A stretch of DNA of 14,524 nucleotides from CAMDMI01 sp036759185 (lineage in GTDB: Bacteria; Bacteroidota; Bacteroidia; Cytophagales; Flexibacteraceae), in assembly GCA_036759185.1 (NCBI GenBank), contig DAIOVD010000107.1, forward strand, positions 1-14,524, in the 5' to 3' direction. Position numbers and translations under genes: made by a program. Below are positions 7,515-14,434 of the stretch, piece by piece (the first letter of the stretch is position 1; each line of letters opens with the position of its first letter). The notes beneath the pieces are model-generated. The model made no database searches, was not told the DNA's origin, and saw only the letters and a program-made list of their open reading frames with translations.

Positions 7515-7823
7515 ATGAAGAAGAATATCTTACTAATTGGTTGTCTTGTCGTTATGGCCTCATGTGGCCGATACAGCAAGGTGGTTGACCTTCCAAAAAA
7601 AGATCAGAAACAGGAAAATCCCCGGGTTTTCGGCGAAGTTGAGGGACCAGCTTTGCAATCTAAGGTCACGTATCCGGCTCCTGCTGACGCAGCGGATCAG
7701 TCGGCCCGTATCAAAGAAATTTTATTCAATGGCAAGAAGCCGGTCAGTGCTCCTGTTGCTCAGGAAGTTTCAGCTCCAGCTACACCGGAAACTGCTCCAG
7801 TTGACAGCGCTGCCACAAAATAA
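7515..7823 (+). CDS. Small Pro/Ala-rich lipoprotein, function unknown
   Basis: The 102-residue product begins MKKNILLIGCLVVMASC, a lipoprotein signal with the lipidated Cys at 17. The mature part is polar (GRYSKVVDLPKKDQKQ) and ends in a Pro/Ala/Val-rich tail (about 76-102), which looks disordered. No enzymatic motif or known family is recognised. It is divergent from sucD and has its own promoter; no terminator hairpin follows before the tRNA promoter. A function cannot be assigned; a small envelope-associated spacer or scaffold protein is one possibility. Confidence 0.75.
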   Translation: MKKNILLIGCLVVMASCGRYSKVVDLPKKDQKQENPRVFGEVEGPALQSKVTYPAPADAADQSARIKEILFNGKKPVSAPVAQEVSAPATPETAPVDSAATK

Positions 7824-7847
7824 TTTTAATTTTTTTGTGCAGGACTA

Positions 7848-7877
7848 TTGCATTGTGAAAACATACCTCTAGTTTTG
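7848..7877 (+). promoter_or_regulatory. tRNA-Asn promoter
   Basis: TTG (7848-7850) is followed after 19 bases by TAGTTTTG (7870-7877), a perfect -7 box. Transcription would start within a base or two of the tRNA 5' end at 7886. Confidence 0.6.
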
Positions 7878-7885
7878 CACCACTT

Positions 7886-7959
7886 TCTTCCTTAGCTCAG
7901 TTGGTTAGAGCACCTGACTGTTAATCAGGGGGTCCTTGGTTCAAGCCCAAGAGGAAGAG
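7886..7959 (+). tRNA. tRNA-Asn (anticodon GTT)
   Basis: A full cloverleaf can be drawn. The acceptor stem is TCTTCCT/AGGAAGA (7886-7892, 7952-7958) and the D stem GCTC/GAGC (7895-7898, 7908-7911). The anticodon stem is CCTGA/TCAGG (7913-7917, 7925-7929), with anticodon GTT at 7920-7922. The variable loop has five bases, and the T arm is CTTGG-TTCAAGC-CCAAG (7935-7951). The discriminator is G7959, and the CCA end is not encoded. GTT reads AAC/AAU, so it charges asparagine. Confidence 0.97.
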
Positions 7960-7966
7960 CAGAAGG

Positions 7967-7991
7967 GCAGCCCAAGGCTGCTTTTTTTTTT
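7967..7991 (+). terminator. Terminator after tRNA-Asn
   Basis: A six-bp stem GCAGCC/GGCTGC (7967-7972, 7976-7981) with loop CAA and a run of ten T. It lies 8 bases after the tRNA and 24 bases before the dnaN start. Confidence 0.85.
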
Positions 7992-8015
7992 ACCGTTCAA
8001 TCATCGAAGCATACC

Positions 8016-9140
8016 ATGCAATTCATTGTTTCTTCTTCGTTGCTACTCAAGAATCTCTCGCAGATTTCAGGAGTGGTTTCCACCAATCCGGTTATTCCGA
8101 TCCTGGAGAATTTTTTGATCGATGTGGCGGATGGAGTGCTGACCGCAACTGCATCTGACCTTCAGACAACGGCAAAAATTTCGATTCCGGTTGAAGCAGA
8201 TGAAGCTGGTACCATTGCGGTTCCTGCTAAAATTTTCCTTGAAACATTACGGAATCTGCCCGAACAACCCATCTCCGTCAATATTGATGAAGAGACTTAC
8301 AGCATCGAGATCACTTCAGAAAATGGTCGCTACAAAGTTTCCGGCGCCAATTCGGTTGATTTTCCAAGGGTTCCTGCCGTAGCCAATGCGTTTTCCATTT
8401 CAATGGAAGCCAATTCTCTTAACCGTGCCCTGAGCAATACGTTGTTCGCCACCAGCAACGACGAAATGCGTCCGAGTATGAGTGGCGTATTCCTACAGTT
8501 AAAATCTGATAAAACGGTTTTCGCTGCTACAGATGGACACCGTTTGGTCCGGTACCAGAGAGCAGACCTGATTTCTCCCAATGAAACCTCGATTTTGTTG
8601 CCAAGAAAAGCGCTTCAGATTGTGAAAGCTCTCCTGCCAAGCGACAAGACTTTATTGAAGCTCAACTTCAATTCATCCAATGCCTTTTTTGAGTTTGGCA
8701 ACATCGAACTGATCTGCCGTTTGATCGATGAGCGTTTTCCGGAATATGAAAACGCAATTCCACTCAACAACCTCAATGTAATGACAGTGGAGCGCCTGGA
8801 ATTACTCAATTCATTGAAACGTATTTCCATATATTCCAACAAAGCAACCAATCAGGTTCGGTTTTCCATTAAGGCAACTGAGCTCCAGATTTCAGCTGAA
8901 GATGTGGATTACAGCAACGAGGCTTCTGAAAAGCTGAGCTGTGAGTACAATGGTGAAGAAATGGAAATTGGTTTCAGCTCAAAACTGATGATGGAAATGC
9001 TGAACAACATTTCATCCAATCTGGTTGATCTGGAAATGTCGGCTCCAAATAAGGCGGCATTATTGATTCCAAAAACACTGGAAGACGGAGAAGAAATCCT
9101 GATGCTCATCATGCCGGTGATGCTGAATTCAAATCTGTAG
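8016..9140 (+). CDS. dnaN: DNA polymerase III beta subunit (sliding clamp)
   Basis: Ring-shaped processivity factor that holds DNA polymerase III on DNA and recruits repair proteins. The 374 residues span all three clamp domains, close to the usual 366-375. The start MQFIVSSSLLLKNLS, the block TNPVIPILENFLI, FPRVP near 118, ATDGHRLVRY near 178, and the C-terminal LIMPVMLN are characteristic. The ATG at 8016 matches the family N-terminus. dnaA is not adjacent, as is common outside Firmicutes-type origins; the neighbour upstream is tRNA-Asn. No -7 box lies between the tRNA terminator and the start codon, so transcription may depend on read-through from the tRNA promoter. Confidence 0.97.
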   Translation: MQFIVSSSLLLKNLSQISGVVSTNPVIPILENFLIDVADGVLTATASDLQTTAKISIPVEADEAGTIAVPAKIFLETLRNLPEQPISVNIDEETYSIEITSENGRYKVSGANSVDFPRVPAVANAFSISMEANSLNRALSNTLFATSNDEMRPSMSGVFLQLKSDKTVFAATDGHRLVRYQRADLISPNETSILLPRKALQIVKALLPSDKTLLKLNFNSSNAFFEFGNIELICRLIDERFPEYENAIPLNNLNVMTVERLELLNSLKRISIYSNKATNQVRFSIKATELQISAEDVDYSNEASEKLSCEYNGEEMEIGFSSKLMMEMLNNISSNLVDLEMSAPNKAALLIPKTLEDGEEILMLIMPVMLNSNL

Positions 9141-9151
9141 ATACATAAAGT

Positions 9152-9186
9152 AAAAAAAGAGCCCTGCCGAAAGCGGGGCTTTTTTT
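9152..9186 (+). terminator. dnaN terminator
   Basis: Stem AGCCCTGC/GCGGGGCT (9160-9167, 9173-9180; one wobble) with loop CGAAA, flanked by an A-run and a T-run (9180-9186). It begins 12 bases after the dnaN stop and may also serve the convergent gene ending at 9247. Confidence 0.88.
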
Positions 9187-9246
9187 ATGGCGCTAATTCA
9201 GGAAATCAATTCCTATACTGGATTGGTTTAAGTGGAATCGTTTGAG

Positions 9247-9933
9247 TTATGCCTGGTTCCTGCGTTTCTGTTGGAAATCCTTTCTGTATTTCTTCAGATA
9301 CCTTTTTTTCTCTTTGGCCGTCATTTTATCGAACGCATGGGCGTTTCCACCAATGTTCAGAAAGTCATTCGGGAGGCGATCGGGTAGTTTCGGTTTCATA
9401 TTAAAGCCCCCAACAAAAACCGCATAGAAAAACAGAGATCCTCCTCCGATTTGGGTCATTGTACCAAGCAGGTCTGTTGTTTGCCATTCTTCCATGACTT
9501 TTCCGTTTTTGATTTTCCGCATGAAGATTCCATTTACTTCCAGATTCTTTTTTGTGGCTGGAGCTCCCATAAATTTACCGGTGTTGACCGCTTTTGAAAC
9601 GAATCGGATCGACACCATATCGCCCTCTTCAACTGTATTATCAAGGTACATTTCGAAATTTGAGAACGCAGAACGCATACTCTGCATGAACCCGATGTAT
9701 TGATTTTTTGAAAACGTATAGCCATCTCCCCGATAAACAAAGTTGTCATCCAGAAGACTGTCGAGCCTTGTCCAGTTTGCTTCCAGAATGGATTGTGATA
9801 CCAGGATCGCCGTTTTCGCAGTTTCGGAATTGGCGTTGGACTTTTTAACTTCCAGCCGGGCTATGTACTGACCGCTCATTTTTGAAATGGAGGCCAGCAT
9901 AATCAGGAAAGTAAGGATTGTAATTTGCCGCAT
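9247..9933 (-). CDS. Exported SnoaL-like (NTF2-fold) protein
   Basis: The 228-residue product has a signal peptide (about 1-21, ending KMSGQY) and a SnoaL/ester-cyclase-like NTF2 domain (about 38-162). GDGYTFSKNQYIGFMQ (69-84) and FMGAPATKKNLEVNGIFMR (121-139) mark the domain, and NGKVMEEWQTTDLLG (143-157) holds the conserved Trp and an acidic residue (Asp154) in the usual catalytic position. A hydrophobic stretch (167-177) and a strongly basic tail (about 204-228) follow. SnoaL itself is a polyketide cyclase, but this fold is used for many reactions, so the substrate is unknown. It starts 22 bases after the upstream paralogue and is probably its operon partner. Confidence 0.78.
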   Translation of the reverse strand: MRQITILTFLIMLASISKMSGQYIARLEVKKSNANSETAKTAILVSQSILEANWTRLDSLLDDNFVYRGDGYTFSKNQYIGFMQSMRSAFSNFEMYLDNTVEEGDMVSIRFVSKAVNTGKFMGAPATKKNLEVNGIFMRKIKNGKVMEEWQTTDLLGTMTQIGGGSLFFYAVFVGGFNMKPKLPDRLPNDFLNIGGNAHAFDKMTAKEKKRYLKKYRKDFQQKRRNQA

Positions 9934-9955
9934 GTTATGTCGAACTTGGTTGGTT

Positions 9956-10471
9956 TCAGAATTTTCTTTTTGGACGGGCTTGTTTCACTTTAAACAAAAC
10001 CACAAACAGGGCATATCCCAGAATAGCCCGGAATCCGATTTGAGACATCACACCCAACAGATCAGTGGTTTGCCATTCTCTCATTACTTTTCCGTTTTCA
10101 ACCACCCGCATAAACATCCCATGAATTTCCAGATTCTTGCCATTGGAAGGTGCACCCATAAATGAGCCTGTGTTTACAGCAGTGGAAATGAACTGGACCG
10201 AGGCCATGTTCCCATCCACCAACACATTGGGGAAAATCATTTTCAGATTTGAAAAGGCAGATTTCATATCCTGCATAAAACCGATGTATTCATCTTTTGT
10301 GAAAATGAATCCATCTCCTGTGTACGTGAAATTTTCATCGAGCAGGAGGTCCAGCGCTTTCCAGTTGCCGTCCATGATGGCCAGTGAAACAGCGAGTGCT
10401 GTCTTTTTTACGTCTTGTTTTTCCATGTTGCGGTTACGTTTTTTTGAACGTCCAAAAGTGAATTGTTCCAT
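9956..10471 (-). CDS. SnoaL-like protein with a C-terminal hydrophobic segment
   Basis: Paralogue of the next gene in the operon, 171 residues from ATG 10471 and without a signal peptide. The SnoaL-like domain covers about 23-145, with GDGFIFTKDEYIGFMQ (52-67), FMGAPSNGKNLEIHGMFMR (104-122) and NGKVMREWQTTDLLG (126-140); Asp137 is the likely catalytic acid. After it comes a hydrophobic run (149-160) and a basic end (KVKQARPKRKF), like a tail anchor. ATG 10426 (Met16) is an alternative start that keeps the whole domain; a near -7 box (CACTTTTG, 10453-10460) lies upstream of it, so this shorter form may be the real one. It is divergent from the HxlR gene and probably controlled by it. Confidence 0.78.
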   Translation of the reverse strand: MEQFTFGRSKKRNRNMEKQDVKKTALAVSLAIMDGNWKALDLLLDENFTYTGDGFIFTKDEYIGFMQDMKSAFSNLKMIFPNVLVDGNMASVQFISTAVNTGSFMGAPSNGKNLEIHGMFMRVVENGKVMREWQTTDLLGVMSQIGFRAILGYALFVVLFKVKQARPKRKF

Positions 10472-10479
10472 GCAGGAAC
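10465..10479. promoter_or_regulatory. Inverted repeat over the SnoaL gene start, possible operator
   Basis: GTTCC-ATGCA-GGAAC is a perfect 5-bp inverted repeat centred on the upstream ATG (10471) of the SnoaL operon and facing the HxlR gene. A dyad of this size is what a winged-helix dimer could bind, but chance is not excluded. Confidence 0.25.
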
Positions 10480-10512
10480 GATGACTGCTTACTAAAAAGC
10501 AAGTGCTGTCAA

Positions 10513-10545
10513 TTTGGTAAGTGACTCATCTGACGAGTACATTTG
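10513..10545 (+). promoter_or_regulatory. Promoter of the HxlR-type regulator
   Basis: TTTG (10513-10516) is followed after 21 bases by TACATTTG (10538-10545), a perfect -7 box, 19 bases before the ATG. The spacer holds ACTC-N7-GAGT (10524-10538), a short dyad that could be an autoregulatory site. Confidence 0.55.
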
Positions 10546-10564
10546 AATTCCTCTTCGCACTTTT

Positions 10565-10924
10565 ATGAAACGATACAAACTGGATGGTACGTATTTTTAT
10601 TGCCCGGTCGATCTCACCTTATCCATCATAGGCGGCCGGTGGAAAAGTCTGGTATTCTGGAACCTTCGGCACGGAACATTGAGATTTGGTGAACTCAGGA
10701 AGATTCTGGTCGGGATCAACGACAAAATGTTATCCCAGGTATTGAAAGAATTAGAGAAAGCAGGGATTGTGCACCGGAATGCACTGGGCGGAAACCCACC
10801 CAAAGTGGAATATTCCCTCACAGAAGAAGGACGGAAACTCCTCCCGGTTATGCGGCAGATGGAAGAATGGGGTGAGCGGTTTGCAGTAGATCCAGCCAAA
10901 GATCTGGCGGCAAGTACTGTTTGA
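10565..10924 (+). CDS. HxlR-family winged-helix transcriptional regulator
   Basis: The 119-residue product matches the HxlR family over its whole length. Cys13 lies in CPVDLTLSIIGGRWKSLVFW, the N-terminal Cys used for redox or electrophile sensing in members such as YodB and HypR of Bacillus. A helix-turn-helix follows (about 38-68: LRFGELRKILVGINDKMLSQ and onward), then the wing PPKVEYSLTEEG (78-89). Members act as dimers and usually control the divergently transcribed neighbour, here the SnoaL-like pair. Redox sensing through Cys13 is inferred from the family. Confidence 0.92.
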   Translation: MKRYKLDGTYFYCPVDLTLSIIGGRWKSLVFWNLRHGTLRFGELRKILVGINDKMLSQVLKELEKAGIVHRNALGGNPPKVEYSLTEEGRKLLPVMRQMEEWGERFAVDPAKDLAASTV

Positions 10925-11025
10925 ATCGCAATTTTCCTGAAAGCTTTCTTATTCAATCCAAACCATCTGAAGGTCTTCTTTTGGGTATGGTTATGTCCCT
11001 GTTGACGTGGTTTCTATGTCGATCG

Positions 11026-11047
11026 GTATTTCTTTCAACAGAAATAC
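11026..11047. repeat. Short perfect hairpin in the hxlR-MbnP gap
   Basis: GTATTTCT-TTCAAC-AGAAATAC is an 8-bp inverted repeat. A run of six T follows nine bases later, so it is not a standard terminator. The surrounding 10925-11189 holds no convincing gene. It might end the HxlR transcript or be a chance structure. Confidence 0.3.
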
Positions 11048-11189
11048 GGCTCCCCTTTTTTAGCGAAGTAAATGGACTTGCTGAAAGGCTTCTCCAGGTT
11101 GTATGGTTCTGAAATTGATTTGGGATTTATTGCAGAAGATATCCATTTTGTTTTCAAATTTGGAAGATGGATTCCTTAGATTATTAACC

Positions 11190-11954
11190 ATGACGATTCC
11201 CCCGAAACAATCATTTACCTGGATTTTGCCGCTGGCAGTCGCTCTTGTTTTTTCATCATGTAACAAACATGAACACGATCCTGAGCCCACAAATGGAGCA
11301 CTGATGTTTCATATCCATACGATGGCTGACACAAATGAAGTGGAGGATTATGGAACCGAATATACACTCACCGGTGGCAGGAAAATCAAGATTGATCAGG
11401 CTCAGCTATACATTTCTGAAATTGAACTGATTAAGCCGGATGGCTCTTTTTTTCCTGTTTCAGGGAGGGTCATTTTTAAAAAACTGGAGTCGGAAGAATA
11501 CGAAATCGGGGAAGTTCCGATCGGGAGTTACAAAACAATCCGGTTTAAGGTGGGTCTTAATCCGACTTTAAATGCTTCTACACCTCTTGCTTCAGACACC
11601 GTACTTAACCAACCTTCGATGTGGTTTGGAACCAGTTCGCAACCGGATGGTTATGTGTTTGCGAATTTTAAAGGAAGCATCGATACATCGGTTTCTGTTA
11701 ATGGTGCGGCACTCACCAGATTTGAATTCAGGATTGGAACCAGCGCACACTTTCAAACCGTTACGCTTCCTGACCAGGAATTCTCAGTTTCAAAATCCGG
11801 CGGCGTGGTTCATTTTGAGATTGATTATGCCAGGCTTCTCAAAAATGTGAATCTGAAAGAGCCGCTTTTTGTGACAGATAAGTCCGATAATTCATCCGGA
11901 CTGGCCGGCACAGTGGCACTCAACATCCTGGATTTATTCGGATATCACAATTAG
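11190..11954 (+). CDS. MbnP-like lipoprotein
   Basis: Starting at ATG 11190 the product has 254 residues: a lipoprotein signal (LPLAVALVFSSC, lipidated Cys24), a His/Asp-rich linker (NKHEHDPEP), and one beta-rich domain. KIDQAQLYISEIELIKPDGS (67-86) and the later SMWFGTSSQPDGYVFANFKG (143-162) resemble the YIS-N-I-x-L and M-x-W-x-W-x-x-GY-x-F motifs of MbnP-like proteins. FRIGTSAHFQTVTL (180-193) fits the family's third block. MbnP proteins bind copper, and in methanobactin operons a dihaem partner (MbnH) oxidises one of their Trp residues; whether Trp145 plays that role is unknown. No dihaem enzyme is in the window, but the convergent neighbour is a cytochrome-like lipoprotein. A reading from 11103 only adds residues before the signal peptide. 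Confidence 0.72.
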   Translation: MTIPPKQSFTWILPLAVALVFSSCNKHEHDPEPTNGALMFHIHTMADTNEVEDYGTEYTLTGGRKIKIDQAQLYISEIELIKPDGSFFPVSGRVIFKKLESEEYEIGEVPIGSYKTIRFKVGLNPTLNASTPLASDTVLNQPSMWFGTSSQPDGYVFANFKGSIDTSVSVNGAALTRFEFRIGTSAHFQTVTLPDQEFSVSKSGGVVHFEIDYARLLKNVNLKEPLFVTDKSDNSSGLAGTVALNILDLFGYHN

Positions 11955-12099
11955 AAAAAATACCACCGGGTTTTGTGCAGCAAAGGCGATTTGCCGTTGT
12001 GATCCATTTTGCCCTGATTTAGTAGAAACTGTAAACCAGGAAAAATGTCGAATCAATACGATTGGGATTGCCCGATCTTTTTGGTGGGTTGAAAGGAGA

Positions 12100-12474
12100 C
12101 TAGTTTTCCGGAGCCCCTTGTTTTACCCACAGTTTGAATTTTGCCAGGTCATCGGCAGTCAGTGCTTTTGGTCCTTCCGAATAGGCAGGAGGCATTCCTC
12201 CACCGTCATCGAATACGCGGCTTTTAATCAGACCCGCATCAACTTTCGCTTTCAGGTCTGTGTACGTTGTAAAATCACCTGGTGAGCCCTGGTTGGAATT
12301 CGATACATGGCATCGTTGAGCACCTGTCCCGGTGCAATACATTGTGATGATGGGTTTTATGGTCACACCATAGTGGATGGTGGTATCGGCAACAGGTGTC
12401 GGGTCGTCTTTTTCCCGTGAATCATAAGAACACGAGCAAGCCAATAGTAAAAGGAGAGGGAGTAGATTTTTCAT
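12100..12474 (-). CDS. Small cytochrome c-like lipoprotein with a C-x7-C-H site
   Basis: The 124-residue product starts at ATG 12474 and begins MKNLLPLLLLLACSC, a lipoprotein signal (Cys13). The remainder resembles the small single-haem domains of Bacteroidota and Planctomycetes: VTIKPIITMYC (37-47) at the place of the usual I-x-PI-x-x-x-x-C, then Cys55-His56, GGGMPP (91-96; Met94 as likely sixth haem ligand), and the C-terminal LTADDLAKFKLWVKQGAPEN. The haem site is C-x7-C-H instead of C-x2-C-H. This could still bind haem, or the extra residues could reflect loss of haem attachment. The TTG at 12483 lies inside the -7 box and is not a credible start. It converges with the MbnP-like gene. Confidence 0.72.
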   Translation of the reverse strand: MKNLLPLLLLLACSCSYDSREKDDPTPVADTTIHYGVTIKPIITMYCTGTGAQRCHVSNSNQGSPGDFTTYTDLKAKVDAGLIKSRVFDDGGGMPPAYSEGPKALTADDLAKFKLWVKQGAPEN

Positions 12475-12480
12475 GAAGTT

Positions 12481-12488
12481 CAAACATA
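12481..12488 (-). promoter_or_regulatory. -7 box of the cytochrome-like gene
   Basis: TATGTTTG on the minus strand is a perfect TAnnTTTG match only six bases before the ATG at 12474, so the mRNA would be almost leaderless. No good TTTG lies at the -33 distance. Confidence 0.4.
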
Positions 12489-12624
12489 GATAAAATGACC
12501 AAACAATTTCACCGGACGTACTGAAAGTTGAAATTGAGAGCCTGACATTTCCTGAAAATTGGAAAAGTGAACAGATTCCCGGCCCGACATTTGCTTATTT
12601 TACCGATTCAAACCAACCACCTCT

Positions 12625-13899
12625 ATGGCAATACTGGTCATCATCATATTCATTCTTGGCTATCTGGCCATTGCTTTTGAGCATCCGTTAAAACTCAATA
12701 AAGCCGCTTCTGCCTTATTGACGGGTGTTTTTTGCTGGACGGCTTATATGCTCAGCGGGGTAGAAAAAGATGAGGCCGTTGGACAATTGATGCATCACCT
12801 GGGTGACATTGCGTCCATTCTCTTTTTCCTGTTGGGGGCCATGACCATCGTGGAATTGATCGACGGACACAACGGATTCAGCCTGATCACCGATCAAATT
12901 AAAACACGGAGCAAGGTGAAACTCCTTTGGATCATCACCATCCTCACGTTCTTTATTTCATCGGTCCTCGACAATCTGACTACGGCAATTGTGATGACTT
13001 CCCTCACCGCGAAGATTCTCTCACATAAGGAAGACCGTCTCTGGTTTGTAGGAATGATAATCATAGCAGCTAATGCCGGCGGGGCCTTTTCTCCTTTGGG
13101 CGACGTCACCACCACCATGCTCTGGATCGGCGGGCAGATATCCGCTGTGAACATCATCCTGCAATTGTTTATTCCGAGCATTCTGGTGTGTCTTGTACCT
13201 CTGTTGATTTTAAGTCCCCGATTCCGGAAGGAATCGTTTGAGTTTAAGAAGAAGGAAGAAAATAAGGGCGACCAAAAAGATTCCCGGATCATCCTGCTGG
13301 CGGGCCTGTCGTTGCTTCTCTTTGTGCCGGTGTTTAAAATGGTGACTCACCTTCCGCCATTTATGGGAATACTTCTGGCATTGGGTCTGTTGTGGATTCT
13401 GCTGGCAATTCTTCACGAAAGCAAACCGCCGGAGCAAAAATCAAAGTTGTCTGTGACGCATGCTTTGGAGCGGATTGATACCCCCAGCATTCTATTTTTC
13501 CTGGGTATTCTGCTGGCGGTTTCGGCTTTGGAGTCGTTTCACATTCTCAAATTACTTGCCACCTTCCTGGACCAGATGCTCGGCAATAATTATGTGATTG
13601 CCACGGTACTGGGCTTACTTTCTGCTATAGTGGATAATGTTCCGTTGGTGGCAGCAGCTCAGGGAATGTATGACCTGGTATCCTTCCCGACGGACCACTA
13701 TTTCTGGGAACTGATCGCCCTCACAACCGGAACGGGTGGAAGTGTGATCATCATCGGTTCTGCTGCGGGTGTTGCCGCGATGGGTATAGAGAAAATTGAC
13801 TTCATGTGGTACTTAAAAAACATCAGCTGGCTCGCTCTGGCTGGTTTTCTGGCAGGAATCGGTTTCTTTATTCTACAGCGGAATCTGATTCATGGCTGA
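12625..13899 (+). CDS. nhaD: NhaD-type sodium/proton antiporter
   Basis: Inner-membrane antiporter that exchanges cytoplasmic Na+ (or Li+) for external H+ in pH and salt homeostasis. The 424 residues show about twelve hydrophobic segments, starting at residue 2 without a signal peptide. Ion-transporter motifs are SSVLDNLTTAIV (112-123, Asp116), GGAFSPLGDVTTTMLW (152-167, Asp160), the inverted-repeat partner AIVDNVPLVAAA (334-345, Asp337), and GTGGSVIIIGSAAG (369-382). The charged loop at 200-220 separates the two halves. A weak -7 candidate (GACATTTG, 12586-12593, one mismatch) lies upstream. ArsB and citrate-type members of the same superfamily are less likely given the NhaD motifs. Confidence 0.9.
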   Translation: MAILVIIIFILGYLAIAFEHPLKLNKAASALLTGVFCWTAYMLSGVEKDEAVGQLMHHLGDIASILFFLLGAMTIVELIDGHNGFSLITDQIKTRSKVKLLWIITILTFFISSVLDNLTTAIVMTSLTAKILSHKEDRLWFVGMIIIAANAGGAFSPLGDVTTTMLWIGGQISAVNIILQLFIPSILVCLVPLLILSPRFRKESFEFKKKEENKGDQKDSRIILLAGLSLLLFVPVFKMVTHLPPFMGILLALGLLWILLAILHESKPPEQKSKLSVTHALERIDTPSILFFLGILLAVSALESFHILKLLATFLDQMLGNNYVIATVLGLLSAIVDNVPLVAAAQGMYDLVSFPTDHYFWELIALTTGTGGSVIIIGSAAGVAAMGIEKIDFMWYLKNISWLALAGFLAGIGFFILQRNLIHG

Positions 13900-13931
13900 G
13901 ATGTGACAGATGGTGTAAATCGGATTTCTTT

Positions 13932-13939
13932 TATTTTTG
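13932..13939 (+). promoter_or_regulatory. -7 box of the DUF5618-like gene
   Basis: TATTTTTG is a perfect TAnnTTTG match, 18 bases before ATG 13958. The -33 region is not recognisable. It supports the shorter start and independent transcription from the antiporter gene. Confidence 0.45.
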
Positions 13940-13957
13940 TTCCACAAACTAATTACG

Positions 13958-14332
13958 ATGAGTAAAAATGAAATTCGGTCCGAAACCTTGCTCTATGTGG
14001 ACAATGCCAAAGAAATTCTAAGCACCAAAGCCGGTAAAGAAGGCAAGTTTTACAACGACCCGAAGTACATCAAAATGGCGGGAAATACGCTTTGGAATGG
14101 AGCATTGCTGGCTCTTGATCACAAATTCCCCGAAATCAAAAAAGGAAAGGGGCGCCCTGACCAAACCAAATACCGACAGAGGATCAACGATGAGAAGGTG
14201 TCAAAAATGTTTGACCAGGGATACTACTATTCCCAGCTTGTGATGGGTTATGACGGACAAAGAATGGTGGCTGTTGTAAAGGAGGCAATTGATGATATAA
14301 CAGGTATCATCATTTGGGCAACGGAGTCCTGA
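13958..14332 (+). CDS. DUF5618-like helical protein, function unknown
   Basis: From ATG 13958 the product has 124 residues, no signal peptide and no membrane segment, and looks mostly helical. Conserved-looking parts are MSKNEIRSETLLYVDNAKEI (1-20), FYNDPKYIKMAGNTLWNGAL (31-50), a basic loop KKGKGRPDQTKYRQR (61-75), and FDQGYYYSQLVMGYDG (85-100). This resembles the small Bacteroidota family DUF5618, from memory of the family only. The helical shape with a lone basic loop is compatible with a HEPN-like or regulatory fold, but no R-x4-6-H nuclease motif is seen. A longer reading from 13937 starts inside the -7 box and is not preferred. Confidence 0.7.
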   Translation: MSKNEIRSETLLYVDNAKEILSTKAGKEGKFYNDPKYIKMAGNTLWNGALLALDHKFPEIKKGKGRPDQTKYRQRINDEKVSKMFDQGYYYSQLVMGYDGQRMVAVVKEAIDDITGIIIWATES

Positions 14333-14434
14333 TTTTCCATCTTTAGATTTCTTCAGATTTATCAGGGATTGATATCCGTTCTCTGGAAAAAATTGAATGA
14401 TAATGTTCTTGGGAACCTTACTATTTGAATCAGT

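Noticed and set aside
9247..10471. Possible polyketide or antibiotic gene cluster because of SnoaL similarity
   Set aside because: No synthase, acyl carrier protein or tailoring enzyme is present; the SnoaL/NTF2 fold is common in stress and unknown proteins.
10921..11112. Plus-strand ORF of 63 codons after hxlR
   Set aside because: Overlaps the hxlR stop region, no promoter or family resemblance, and it spans a hairpin; treated as intergenic.
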